From NCBI GenBank assembly GCA_004519485.1, contig CP038108.1:1054001-1118000 (forward strand): a DNA stretch of 64,000 bases, in the 5' to 3' direction. Positions 1-11,485 of this stretch are shown piece by piece (the first letter of the stretch is position 1; every line of letters begins with the position of its first letter). The DNA comes from Nannochloropsis oceanica. Lineage: Eukaryota; Sar; Eustigmatophyceae; Eustigmatales; Monodopsidaceae. The notes under the pieces are model-generated. The model did no database searches. It was given only the letters and a program-made list of their open reading frames with translations, and was not told the origin of the DNA. The position numbers were made by a program, and so were the translations under genes.

Positions 1-489
1 CGTTCGCAGCCACAGCTCTTGAAGAAGCCTGCGCGCAGCATGGCTGCTGATAGGGTGGCTGCTCCTCTATTAGGTAGGTGGCTGTTGTGGTGATGATGTG
101 GAATGCTGGCCGTCGCAGATTATGTGTGCTGTTTATCTGGCCAGTCCCCTCCCTCCCTCCACGGCCTTCGCACCTGTAAGATTGTGTGCGTTGGTGTGGT
201 ATACTTGGTGAGTCGCAGGACGGGTGCCAGAATCGTGGTAGATGTGGTACCCGCCAGGTGTGCTCGTGGCCATTTGCTTCGCCAGGCCCTCCTTTGCCCG
301 TTTCCACACATGCTTGCGCCACATTTCACTTCAATGCCCCTAGTCGTGATTTTGTAAGACCTTACATGTGCTCTCACGTCTCATACTGCCAGTCACAGCC
401 TCACTTAGTCCCTTTATTAACTTCCCTGCGCACAGGTCGGGCTCCATTCTGTCTGGTTTTGCTCGTGGGCTGACTGCAAGCCCGCTACC
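1..489. other. 5-prime flank, no gene recognised
   Basis: Only short overlapping open frames are present, with no domain-like or targeting-like sequence. The stretch probably holds the promoter and 5-prime UTR of the plastid coiled-coil gene that starts just downstream. I could not place a convincing TATA box. Confidence 0.4.
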
Positions 490-1574
490 ATGACTCCGAG
501 TATCCTCCTCCGCACACGACAACGACGACGACACGCAACCCCTTTCCGGCAGCTTCATTCCCTCCATGCTTTCCTCCTCCTTGTTATTCTTCTCTATCTC
601 ATCAGTGTAATCCAGGCCTTTGTCATGATTCCTGCGACGTGGCAGGCCCGGCAGCAGCAGCCATCACGCACTACCACTGCCCACGTCCGGTCCGTTTTTG
701 CCAGCAATGGGGAGATAGATAGCCAAGGCATCGACAAGGCCATTATCAATGCAGTCATGGCAGCTGCTGAAAAGGAGCAAGCTCAATCACAGCCACAAAG
801 CAAGGGGGATGGCAAGGCCAAGGACGACGACGGGCCGAGTGGCCCCAGGGATTTTTACAGCGTGAATGCCGCAGACGAAGAACTCGCCGAGGCACAAGAA
901 CGCTATGCTCAGGCCCGAGCGCGGCGTGAGCGCTTCTTAATGGAGGCACAGGCCAACTTTCGCCAAATGGCAGAGAAAGCTGATGAGGAGTTGCAGGCGT
1001 TCGTGGACCAGGAGGAGGCGATGGCGCAAGCGCTGGAACTACGGGTGAAGGAAGTGAAAGAGGTGAAAGAGGAGGTCTCGGCGCTCGTCAAGGAGGCAGA
1101 CGAGCTGATGGGAGGAGGAAAGAAAATTATGGCTTTGTTTGACGTGGTCTCAACATTGTCCTTTTTGGTGGTGCTGGACACGTTTTATGTGAGCTATCTC
1201 GCCTACCGAGGTAGCGAGCTGTTAACCACGTCCTTAGCCACCGAGGTCATCTTGGGTGGGTTCTTGTTCTTTAAGGTAAAGTGGACGGAAAAGGATGTCA
1301 TATTCAGGGAAAACGAAGGAAAGCATGGGGCTGAATTTCGGTGCAGAGGGTGCGCAAGCCATAACATAGGCACGCAAGGAGGAAAAACACAATCACCTTC
1401 TCACTCCTCCCCCCTCCACCTCCCTCTTCCGCGTCCGCACACACTCATGAATACTTTCAGATCAAGCAACGGGAGACGGCCCTATTAGAAAAAGAAGGGA
1501 ACAAGAGCACTAGCACAAACAGCAAGAACATCAGCAATAATAATAGCAACAACAGCCAGCAACGGAGGATATGA
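490..1574 (+). CDS. Plastid-targeted coiled-coil membrane protein of unknown function
   Basis: Two exons, 490-1275 and 1461-1574, joined in phase 0 by a 185-nt GT-AG intron; the product has about 299 residues. A hydrophobic stretch at residues 26-44 ends in the step IQ-AFVMIP. An Ala-Phe junction after a signal peptide is the heterokont bipartite plastid-targeting motif, so the protein probably enters the complex plastid. Residues 120-205 are charged and Ala/Glu-rich, with a strongly coiled-coil pattern. Two hydrophobic segments follow around residues 213-262 and probably span a membrane. The second exon adds a basic then Asn/Ser-rich tail. I recognise no family. A role at thylakoid or envelope membranes is possible but is inference. 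It is convergent with the EttA-like gene, 204 bases away. Confidence 0.75.
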
Positions 1575-1778
1575 AGAAAAAGGGAAAGTTAAAATCTGGA
1601 AAAGAGAAGCCAGGTAGACGGGATGATTAAGCTGTGTACAACAGTCCTTGACTGTTCGGAATGCAAAAAATGTGGATGGACTCTGTTATCACCTTGTCAC
1701 CATTTCGATTTTATTCAATGCCTTGTTGCTTTCATTTACTATTGGTTCAAATCTAGTTCAATTCCTAAGTGACGTGCT

Positions 1779-3569
1779 TTACTCTCTCCCTCCTCCCTCC
1801 TTCCATTTTGCCTTCGCTTGCTGTGCCCGGTACGTAACGTACTCGTTGTAATTGCCAGGGAACATGCACACATTCCCCTTTTCCTCGAAGGCCAGCGTGT
1901 GGGTGCACACGCGGTCTAGAAACCACCGATCGTGCGAGATCACCACGGCGCACCCTGAGAAGTCCCGCAACGCCTCCTCCAACGCCCGCAGCGTCGCAAC
2001 GTCCAAATCGTTCGAGGGTTCGTCAAGGAACAAGAGATTATGCCGTCGTTTCATCACCTTTGCAAGGTGCACCCGATTCCGCTCCCCTCCACTCAAGTCC
2101 CCGACCATCTTCTCCTGCATGGGGCCCTTCAGATTGAAGGCCGCCAGGTAGGCCCGCGTGTGCACGGTCCGGTCGCCCATGGCTATCACGTCTTCAGATT
2201 GCGCCACTTCTTCATACACGGTCTTGGCATCATCCAGTTCCTCGTCTCGAATCTGGGAGACCAAGCCCAGCTTCACGGTGGATCCGATCTCGACCGAACC
2301 GGCATCTGCCTCCGTCCGCCCGCATAGCACATTGAACAAGGTGCTCTTTCCGCAGCCGTTCGCGCCTATTACTCCCACGATCGCCCCTGGTTCCAATATA
2401 AAAGACACGTCCTCAAATAGGACCTTGCCCGAGATGCGCTTGCTCAGGCCTTGCACGCTCATGACGCGGTCGCCCAACCGCGGGCCTGGGGGGATGATGA
2501 TCTTACCCGTCTCGAGCTGCTGGATCTTTTCCGCAAGCCCCTTTTGCTCCTTCTTCCGAGCCTCCGCCGACTTCACCCTCGCCTTGCTCACCTGATTTGA
2601 CCGTTGCCGGATCCAATCCAATTCCCCCTGCAAGGCCCGGGCCTGCGCAGCCTCCTTCCCCCGCTCCATGTCCAGCCGCGCCGCCTTGTGCACCAGCCAC
2701 TGGGTGTAGTTCCCCTTGAACGGAATCAGGCTCCCTCGGTCCACCTCCAGCACCCACTCGGCGATGTTGTCGAGGAAGTACCGATCGTGCGTCACGGCAA
2801 TTAATGTACCCCGATAGTCCTGTAGGAACCGCTCGAGCCAGCCCACGGAGTCGGCGTCCAGGTGGTTGGTAGGCTCGTCGAGCAGCAACACGTCCGGTTG
2901 CTCCAACAGCATGCGGCACAAAGCCACCCGCCGACGCTCGCCGCCCGACAAGGACGCCACGGACGCATCAGGTGGTGGCAGGTGCAAAGCCTTCATGACG
3001 GTGTCGACGCGATGTTCCAAATTCCAGCAATCTAAGGCCTCGATCCGCGACTGCAACTCCGCTTGCTCCTCCAACAGCACGTCGAAGTCCGCATCTGGCT
3101 CCCCCATCTTGGTTGCAATGGCATCAAACTCTTCCATGAGCGCCTCCTGTTCCGCAATGCCCAGTCGCACGTTCCCCCTGACATCCAATGCTGGGTCGAG
3201 CTGGGGCTCTTGAGTAAGGTACATAAACTTCAGGCCGGGCTTGCGCCACACTTTACCGTGATGCTCCGTGTCCACGCCACTTATTACCTTAAGCAACGAG
3301 GATTTGCCGGAACCATTTACGCCCAGCACCCCAATTTTGGCGCCACGGAGGAAGGAGAGCCGGGTGTCTTGCAGCAGAACCCGCCCTCCTGGCAGGACCT
3401 TGGTCACGTCGGTCAAGCTGCAAATGATCTCGCCCGTCGATGGCGTACTGGAGGAAGAAGCTGTGGACGCCGCGGCATTGGATAGTGGGTGGTACAGCAG
3501 GCGGTGTCTGATGGTGGTTAAACGTGCGCTAAGGCGACGCCCCAGGCATAGCAACGGTCCCGGTGGCAT
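1779..3569 (-). CDS. EttA-type ABC-F translation factor, organelle-targeted
   Basis: A single exon of 596 residues with two ABC ATPase domains on one chain, as in ABC-F proteins. These bind ribosomes and use ATP to regulate translation; they are not transporters. Visible motifs are Walker A GVNGSGKSS and GANGCGKST, two LSGGE signatures (LSGGERRRVALCRMLLEQ and LSGGERNRVHLAKV) and Walker B LLLDEPTNHLD and LFLDEPSNDLD. The linker and flanking sequence (RLGDRVMSVQGL, HDRWFLDR, GNYNEY) follow bacterial EttA, the energy-dependent translational throttle, rather than cytosolic ABCF1/GCN20. About 45 extra N-terminal residues are Arg/Ser/Leu-rich with few acids, like a mitochondrial presequence, so it should act on organellar ribosomes. 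The second Walker B has Ser where Thr is usual. A bacterial-type gene kept for an organelle is the simplest reading. Confidence 0.9.
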   Translation of the reverse strand: MPPGPLLCLGRRLSARLTTIRHRLLYHPLSNAAASTASSSSTPSTGEIICSLTDVTKVLPGGRVLLQDTRLSFLRGAKIGVLGVNGSGKSSLLKVISGVDTEHHGKVWRKPGLKFMYLTQEPQLDPALDVRGNVRLGIAEQEALMEEFDAIATKMGEPDADFDVLLEEQAELQSRIEALDCWNLEHRVDTVMKALHLPPPDASVASLSGGERRRVALCRMLLEQPDVLLLDEPTNHLDADSVGWLERFLQDYRGTLIAVTHDRYFLDNIAEWVLEVDRGSLIPFKGNYTQWLVHKAARLDMERGKEAAQARALQGELDWIRQRSNQVSKARVKSAEARKKEQKGLAEKIQQLETGKIIIPPGPRLGDRVMSVQGLSKRISGKVLFEDVSFILEPGAIVGVIGANGCGKSTLFNVLCGRTEADAGSVEIGSTVKLGLVSQIRDEELDDAKTVYEEVAQSEDVIAMGDRTVHTRAYLAAFNLKGPMQEKMVGDLSGGERNRVHLAKVMKRRHNLLFLDEPSNDLDVATLRALEEALRDFSGCAVVISHDRWFLDRVCTHTLAFEEKGNVCMFPGNYNEYVTYRAQQAKAKWKEGGGRE

Positions 3570-4243
3570 AGCTGTTGGGTTCTAATGGCTTGGTGGGTGG
3601 GTAGGAGGTTGTGTGGATTTGCATCGGCAGGCAAGCAGCCAAGGACGGTAGGGCTACCATCGTCACTCTCCATGCCGTGCCTCAGAGAGGATGTGTGACC
3701 GCATGAGACATAGCGCACGCAAGCGAAAGGGGGCACGGCGAGTGCACGATCCATCCAAATAACGGTACGCTCCCACACTCCCACACTCCCCATGCCGCAA
3801 GGTACCTGTGTCTGGAAAGATAATGAGCAATAATAAGACGAGTAAAGAGAACTAGAAGTAATCGTTATTCCATACATTTCAATGTTTTCTTTGGGGTTTT
3901 CTTTGTTTGTGTTTGTTTATTGCTAGTCCGTCCCTATATCCTTATCCCTATTATTCATTTATTCATTGCTCCTTTCCCTTTCTCCACTCCTGCCGCTGTC
4001 ACATGCTCTTACTCTTTCCCTCTTTCTCGCCCTCACCGTTTTCAGACTCGTGATTGTCGTCTTTCCCCTACCATCCCTCCCTCAAGACGAGTGAGCGACA
4101 AACGTCGGTATACTTGTCACCCTCCCTTTGGCATGACAAATTAGTGTGAAAGCGACTCCAGCGCCATCGATCTTCTATTAATCTGAAATGAAATATGACT
4201 CATCGCTTCCTTGCATCTCCTCCTCTAATTCCTATTCGCCCCT
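3570..4243. other. Intergenic, between two minus-strand genes
   Basis: This interval separates the ATG of the EttA-like gene from the stop of the kinesin gene. It should hold the EttA promoter and the kinesin 3-prime UTR. It contains T/C-rich stretches and small open frames with no recognisable protein. No RNA gene or terminator-like element was seen. Confidence 0.4.
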
Positions 4244-7242
4244 TCACATAATCGCACATTGCGCTTTCTTCCTCCTCACAGGCTCCTCCTGCTTTCCCTC
4301 ATCCTTTTCCGCCAAAGCCGCGCTCCCCAAACAATGCATCCACTTCACCTGCTCATCCTTTGACGATGCCTGCAGAGTATGCACCCGTGCAAACCCCTCC
4401 CCCTCCTTCCGCATCAAAAACCCATACGGAACTCCCCTCTCCGCCTCTTCCACTGGGGCAGGCTCGAAGACATAGCCCTTCAAATGAAGGACACCGCGAA
4501 GGGACTCCTCGTCATTGTACCTCAGGTACCACGATAACGTTGACGCGCGCACCATGAACCATCGGCGTTGGTACACGCCTGTCAGCTGCCCCCGCTTTAA
4601 CAGAAAGCCCTCGAGGAGGACTTTGCCATGTTGCTGGAACGGAGAGGAAGGGGCATTGAGCCCGTCCTTCAGCCCAGGGATCCTCTTGAGGGTGCTGGAG
4701 AACACGTTGGGGCGATGCATCGTCCTAGTGTAGGCAAGGGTGAGGGAGGGGCTCATTGGGGAGGGGGAGGAATGAGAGGACATGGCCAGGGGTGAGCTTT
4801 CGGCTTCTTCTGGGGGAGAGAGCGACGGTGATGCCGCCGCTTCTACCGCTATTGCTTCTCTCAATTGCTCTTCTGCAACGGTGTTTAATCTAGCGTCTTC
4901 CTGCGAATCTCCTTGTCCCCGCTTCTTTTCCTCGTCTCCTTTCTCCCCTTCGTCCTCCTCCCCTGCTCCCGTTGCACTATCCTGTGCCTCCTTCCTCCCC
5001 TCCTTCCTTCCCCCCCCTCCTCTCCCTCCTCCTGCCAATGCCCGCCGCAGCTGATCCGACAGCACCTGTATCTCTTGATCCTTCTCCTCTTCCTTCTTCT
5101 GGGCCTCGGCCAGTCGTCCGGCCAAGACGTCAATCTGGTCATGGAGTGATCGGATCTTCCTGGTAATAGGGTCTTCATTCACCACGGCCTGGTTGACGAT
5201 GCTCTTGGCGCGATCAGCGTAGCGCAGCGTGCGGAGAGTTTCTTCATAGAAAGCCAGGCCGGGTCGGATGGTGGCCTTACGGGGGGGGCAGGGAGGGAGG
5301 GAGGAAGGGAGGGAAAGTGGGAGGAGGGGGTATAAGTTTAAACCTGCGGTCATTGCCATGCTCTTGAGACGATGAGGGTAGCGCAGGATGCGAAATGTCC
5401 CCTTGAATGTGAAGGGGACCCGGGCCGATCGTCATCGCCGGCGATGGGGACGGAAGGGAGCAAGATCCACGGCGTACAGACATGCATGCACACAAACAGG
5501 ATCACTCGACACACTAAGCAAGCGAAACACATAAGTATGCCTTCTTCCCTCCCTCCCTCTCACTCTCCTTCCCCCAATCCTACCTACCAGCATCGTTGTC
5601 CGGCTGTTCCCGCCTAGTGAATCCTTCAATAAAAACGTCAGAGCTGAGTCCCGGTACGGCACCAGCCTCCGGGGTTCCCCCCCTCCCCCCCTTCCTCCCC
5701 CCGGGCTTCCCCATCCTTCTCGCTGCTGGTGCTGTTTCGTCATGGCCAGCGACTTGATTACCAAGCCAAGGGTGAGCAGACTCTTGTTGATGCTCCCACC
5801 CTCCTTCAGCCTCTCCCCCTTCGTCCCCGACTTGCCCGCATTCTCACTGCCCGCCAGGTCGATCAAGCTCAACTTCGAAGTCTGCTGCAGACTCACCGCC
5901 GCATCTGCAGGGGCGCTGCCCTCGCCATCCCCTTTCCCCACTCCTCGTCTTAGAGACACGGGGGACACCTCCCTCTTGGTCCTGGTGTACTGGATGGTGA
6001 ATATTGCGTGACTCCTTGAGCTCGTCGCGTTCAGCTCCGTGGCCGCCACCATCCTGTTCCGATTCCCCGTCTCTAACAGCGCCATCACCTCCTCATAAGA
6101 CGACACCCGTGTGCTCGTCGCTCCGTCTACATACGGCCCCAGCTTTGGATGTTCCCTCACCCGCAGCGCCGTCTGCCCCGGCGACGACATGGGCGAGGAT
6201 GGAGAGGGGGAGTCTGCCCTCCCTCCCGAGCTACTGCTGCTGCTGCAGCAGCTGCTTCCGCTGTGTGGGAGAGCGAGCAAGTCATGCACCCGCTCCAGAT
6301 ACAATTCCACATAGGTAACATCGAATGCATGGGTGATTTCGAAGCTTCCCGCTGCCGTGGACTCGACCGTCGTTATCATTTTGCCGTTACGCGCGGACCC
6401 GGACGTACCCCCGGCGGCAGCTTTTCTAAAGATGGCTTCGCTGATTCGAGGGATAAGTCCGCGGTCTGCACTGGCGATGTTGTCGTAATTCCCCATCATG
6501 GTGTAGGTCTTGCCACTGCATGTGAGGGAGGGGGGAAGACGAGGGGAGGAATGAGGCAAAGGTCGGGACGCATTCCCACACTTTCTACAACGTCGCTCTT
6601 GCACTCCCTCCCCTCCTCGAGGCTCCAATCTACCCACCTGCCCGTCTGACCGTACGCGAAGATACAAGCGTTGAAGCCGGCGAGAACAGAGGTAACAACC
6701 GGGGCACCGAGGTCCTCATACATGGCCTCTTGGGTTGATTCCTGGGCGTCCATTCCACCGTTTCCCTTGCCGAGTGACCAGTGCACCGAGTCAAAGTGGA
6801 AAGCATTGGCTCCGCTTTTTTGACCGTCAATGGATAGGCCGGTATTTTTCGCCTTGCTCTGAAGAGGAGCGACGCAGAAACTGTCGAGCTCTCCGTCTGG
6901 GAGGGGGTCCAGGGCCTTGACACGGATGGCGACTGGAGGGAGTAGGTAGTGTAGAAATTGTGATATGTAATGGCATAGCAAGTACAATGGGGGGGGCAGG
7001 TGTAAAGAGAAGAAGAGATAAAATCAGTGCACCGTAGACATGCGGTGAAAGCGCGAAAGGGAAGGAGGAGGGGGTAAGGCCAAGGATGATATAACGGCAG
7101 GAAAAAACACAAGTGACTGGGACAAATTGAGAGGACGATTGGAAGAAAAGCTGCCCATCCTATCCTGTCACAAATATTCACAAGGGTTCTACTGACCTGT
7201 GACCCACTCGTCGCCGCCAGCCGATAAATTGGAGTCCCCCAT
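4244..7242 (-). CDS. Kinesin (kinesin-3-like motor) with C-terminal PH domain and CaaX box
   Basis: Four exons (7242-7197, 6932-6638, 6515-5588, 5275-4244) give about 766 residues. The motor begins almost at the N-terminus (TVAIRVKAL). It carries the P-loop AYGQTGSGKT, split by intron 2, switch I NATSSRSHAIFTI, switch II LIDLAGSEN and the terminal block NSRTTML/ATIRPG...ETLRTLRYADRAKSI. The neck sequence NEDPITRKIRSL resembles kinesin-3. Acidic and Ser/Pro-rich sequence follows, then a PH domain at about residues 640-745 (LLEGFLLKRG...RRWFMV...W). The chain ends KKAQCAIM, a CaaX prenylation box preceded by lysines. Known PH-bearing kinesin-3 motors carry membrane cargo by phosphoinositide binding. 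Here a farnesyl anchor is also predicted. No FHA domain is visible. The motor contains a Ser-rich insertion before the microtubule-binding region. Confidence 0.9.
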
Positions 7243-8164
7243 GTTCGTCCGACCCACCGGTTCTTTGCTGCCTTCCCAGCCGCACCTTCCGTCGTGGTGC
7301 CACTTGTGAAATATATATGCATATGAGACGGACAAGTTGAGCAATATTGGTCCAATAGATTAGGGGCATTCAGGCTGTCTGTGTCAGGCAGGCGAAAGAG
7401 GCTGGATTCCTTTGAAGAAGAAAGTTGCAGGCCTCTGCGGGCAGGGTTTCCCAAGAAGAAGGAGAGCGGTCTTCTGCCGTAAGTAGCTCGTTGAAAGTAG
7501 CTAGTCGCAATTGTGGTTGCTTTCCCAAAGGACTGTAGTTGGGAGAAAGAGGGAGAAAGAGGCCTACGACCTTTTTGTACAATGAACAGACAAGACAAGA
7601 CACAAACAAGAGCAAAGAGAGTGGAGGAGGACTGAGAAGCACGCAATCCAGTGCCCGCATGCATGCTTCCCTTGACGTGACGCATGGCACACCAGGTTCA
7701 GTTCAGCCTCTCGCATTGATCACCCATAAATAAGCACCACGCAGGAATCAGGTCGTGTCGTCCGCGGACAATTACACGCACATGCGACGGGTTCCTCGCC
7801 TACCGGCTGTAAATTTGAAAGACATTTGAAAAGACGTTGGGGAAAAGATGAAAAAATGTTGCAAAAACACGCATACCTCTTGACGTAGTCTAATAATTGT
7901 CTTTGTATTGGATCGCTTCTTTCATCGGGAGAAGGAAGGCCATCTCTCTCCAGGTGCCATCTTTTGCCACTCACGAAAGCGACTCTTTGGGCCATCACAT
8001 CAGCCCCACTCACCCGTCCACCTCCCCCATGTGCATTCATCACCTCCATTCCCTGACACTCAGCTTTCTCCCCATTCTCCTTTACCTTCCTTTCCTCTCA
8101 CAAATCCTTCGAGCCCTCCCTTGCCTCACTTGTCCCCTTTTCTACTCTCTGCCCTCCAGCTTCC
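7243..8164. other. Intergenic, between kinesin start and PP2A-A stop
   Basis: The minus-strand kinesin promoter should lie here, followed by the 3-prime end of the PP2A scaffold gene. A short alternating tract ATATATATGCATATG lies near 7313-7327. The open frames on both strands look random, being Ser/Cys/Phe-rich with no domain. Confidence 0.35.
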
Positions 8165-10401
8165 CTAATGTCTTACCAGCTCATCACACACCCTCAAGGC
8201 CTTCTTGGCATAAAATCGTACATCCCTGTCTGTGTCACTCGTCAGCTCCTCCAAGCAAGGGCGGACTTGTGTGGGCAATAACGCTCCTTCCTGTTCCATC
8301 ACCTTAGGTGCCAGCATCTCGAGTGTCTTGGCAAGCGTAAAACGAATGTTGGCCACGGGGTCCTTGGTGAGGTGAAGGGCGAGGGGGAGAGCTTCTGTGA
8401 CAAGGACGTCCTCGCTGAGGGATTCGGAGAGGACCTAGTTGGGAGGGGAAGGTGGGAGAGAGTCAGTGTGGAAAGAAGAGGAGTACTAGCACGACCGGGC
8501 GATAAAGTTGTATCGCTCGAAATGGAAGGAGGAGAAAATGATTAGAGAGATCCGAGAGGCTTCTTTGGGAAAGCATGTCGTGTCCAAGTAAGTGCTGGCC
8601 TGAATGAAGATGAAAGTGAGAGAAAGAGTGAAGGCTTGCGTACCTGAATTGCATACAGCGCTGTCATGCGCTGCAAATGAGATGAATGCGCATGCATGGC
8701 TTCGATCCTGGGCAAGATGTGCTGCTGCGCCCATTCGACCCCAAACAAGTCGGTTAGTCTCTTCAGATTCTGCGTCGCTGCCAGTCTGATCGAGTGGATG
8801 CCATCGCTCAGCCACATCATGCATAGCCCACTTAGCTTCTCGTTGAAGAAAGTTGGGCCCAGCTGCTGAGCTAGGGCGGGGATGTGCTCGATGATGGCCA
8901 GCCGCACCCTCCACTTGCTGTCCTCGGCCAGGTCCACGATGGCGGGGAGAAGGGACTGAGAGAGGAGCTCCACCCCTATGACCTCGTTCAAGGCCTGCAG
9001 CTTGGCGATGATGTTGAGACGGACGTCCGAGGAGGCGTCGCGGAGAAGCTGGAGGAGGAGGGGGAGGAGGTGCGTGATGGTGTCCTCTTTCCCCAAGAGA
9101 GGAGCCAGGTCGTTGATTCCGGTGGCCAGGGCCGCGCGTACGTGCTCGCTGCTGTCGACAATTAATTGCTTGACACAAGGCATCACTGCACTTACGATGA
9201 TGGCAGGAGGGAGGTGCCGCGCCACCGTAGGAGCGTTCGCGGCCGCTGCAGTCCGGACTTCCGCCTCGGGGTCTTGAAGGAGGCGCTCGAAGGAGGGGCA
9301 GAGGGAGGAGGCAGTGACGGAGGGCCCGAAGGCCTGACAGACGTGCTCAAACTTGGAGGCCACGCTCCAACGGACCCGCCAGGCACGGTCAGCAGCGGCG
9401 GCGAGGGTGAGGGGGAGAGCATGTTCGACGCGGGCTTCTTCGGTGGGGAGGACCTCGGCAAAGGCGACGCAATTTCCGATAGTTTGCAGCCGGACATTGT
9501 CGTGGTCGTCGGCAGCGAGGGAGCGGAAAGCGGGGAGGAGGGGGTGGGGGCAGGAGGAAGGGGAGGAGGGCGAAGAACGAGGAGAGGAAGGGGTGGAGGA
9601 AGAAAAGGGAGGAATGATGCGGACGAAGGGGGCGAGGTGGAGGGCGGCAACGCGCCGTACCATAGGGGTGTCGTCTTTGCAGAGTTGGCAGTACATCTCG
9701 ATGAGCTCGGCTTGGGCCTCGGGGGGAAGGTCACTGATGGAGGGAGGGAAGGAGGAAGGAAGAGCGGGAAGGTGAGTGGGTGGAGTTTCTAGAGAGAGCT
9801 GGTGGGATATCTCTATCAGGCCGCTGAGGGAGGGAGGCAGGCGTGTTCCACGCACCATTTGGGAGAGTCATGGTGTCCTCGTTCTCCCTCCTCTTCTTCC
9901 CCCCTCCTCTTACCTGTACACCGGCTCAAACAAGGCCGTCGCCGACATCCGGGTTGTGAACCAATCCCTGCCCGTCAGCCTCCTCAGGAAGGGGACGAAG
10001 TGGTCCACGACGTCCTCCTTGCTCATCGCCCCAACCACTCTGTGGATGCTCTCGATCGCCCTCTCCCTCACCACCCCCTCCTCGCACGCCGTCAATGCCT
10101 CCAAAGGCACCAACAGCTGATACACGTACTCCATTCCTCCAACCCAATCCACCAGTCCCCCCACCGCCTCCGCCATGGCCAGCAACACCTGGTCCTCATC
10201 ATCAGTGCTATCCACTATGAAGGGGATTAATTCCTCCCGTGTCCTCTCATCGCCTAATGCCCGGGCTATCCTTCCCAAGTTCTTCGTCGCATGCACCCGA
10301 TACCCCAGGTCATCATGACGCAAATGCTCAATCATTGTCGCGATCTGAAAGAGATCCTCTCCTCCCACGGTTGAGTCATCGCTTCCTCCCCCCATCCCCA
10401 C
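8165..10401 (-). CDS. Protein phosphatase 2A scaffold (A/PR65) subunit
   Basis: Three exons, 10401-9914, 9733-8644 and 8434-8165, give about 615 residues from the ATG used here; PR65 is usually about 590. The chain is a run of HEAT repeats, each with a helix pair and a conserved Asp-Val-Arg turn, for example DTPMVRRVAA, DNVRLQTI, AEVRTAAA, SSDVRLNIIAKL, KWRVRLAII and DRDVRFYAKKAL. The N-terminal helix pair (MIEHLRHDDLGYRVHATKNL...ALGDERTR) matches PR65. The A subunit bridges the catalytic subunit and regulatory B subunits of PP2A. An unusual Ser/Pro linker of about 25 residues (SSSTPSSPRSSPSSP) interrupts an early repeat. The start is uncertain: the frame stays open upstream, and an acceptor-like CACCAG near 10490 suggests a possible extra 5-prime exon. 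Confidence 0.9.
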
Positions 10402-11485
10402 TCCTTCACCGTTAGTTGGTGAAATGCCTTCTAAAGGGTAGTGGTGCTGTTGTAGGAAGGGCTCGGGTGCTTGGCCGCCGGGAGGCGAGACACCTGGTGA
10501 AACGGGATGGAGGAGAATGGAATATGGTGAGAGGGCGTGTGCTTTGGTGAGGAGAAACGGAAGGAAAGTGTGTACGAGGGAAAAAGGGGGGAGCGCAAGA
10601 GGACATTAAACCGGGTCAGAAGCACAGGATAATTTGACGCAATCCGCCCGCTAGATTCGTAGTTGGATTCAGGCAAGTTTAAAACGTGAGATGCTTTTGT
10701 CATCGTCCCAGAGCGCGTGGTAAGATTAAAGTAGGAAAAGAGGGAGGGAAGGGGGGGTGGGAGGCTCGTTTGACTCCGCTTACTCATGGGGGATACGTCC
10801 ATCATTCCAAAGTGAAGGCGATGTCACAACTAGGAGTGTGAATCCACAATTAGGATAGGACAAAGGCGAGGGCAAGGCCGCACTGCTAGTGCCGTGGGTG
10901 TTGGTCGGTGGGTCGTTGCCTCACGAGGTGCTGCTGTCGGGAAGTCTTCTGCTACTGATGGTTGGAGGCTTCGAGACGAAAAGGGCACCTTTGTTTGTCT
11001 CGGCAGCACAGACTTGGACGACCCCCCAGGTAGCGCCCTGAGTCTTGTCCTATTTCGAGTGCGTGTAACTGAGTAAGTGCGTGATCTGTGGGGCGTGGGG
11101 TATAGCTAGGGAAAACGAGGGGCATTCTAGAGGTCACACGGTGGCTCTGGCGATAGCTGTTTGCTGATGAAATGCATTTGGCGCACGGGGCATTGGCCCT
11201 ATGCCATCGAAACATCATGTTTGTGTCGTGATGGATGGTTACTGGATAGATAGAGGTGGGGGCAAAACGCACGCTTCTAGTTGCGTCTGACAAGGATGCA
11301 CAAAAGCCTTGAGACGTGGTAGTCGCCGGGTCGCCTTGGAGACCACAAGTAAAAATAATTACAAAGTCAAGTCTGGCTGTTTTCTTTGCTTCTTTCTTTC
11401 TTGCGCTTGTTCGCCTCTCGTCGTCTGTCTATGCCCTGCCCTCTTCATTATATAAACATTCACCAAAACCTCGCCCCTCACCCCC
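10402..11485. other. Intergenic, between PP2A-A start and COX10 stop
   Basis: It holds the presumed PP2A-A promoter and 5-prime UTR, possibly an untranslated or short coding exon around 10700-10805 that begins MMDVSPMSKRSQ. Plus-strand open frames here show no domain. No repeat or RNA gene is evident. Confidence 0.35.

Noticed and set aside
10431-10805. Possible extra first exon of the PP2A scaffold gene
   Set aside because: The frame and an acceptor-like site exist, but no convincing donor or conserved sequence supports it; kept only as a note.
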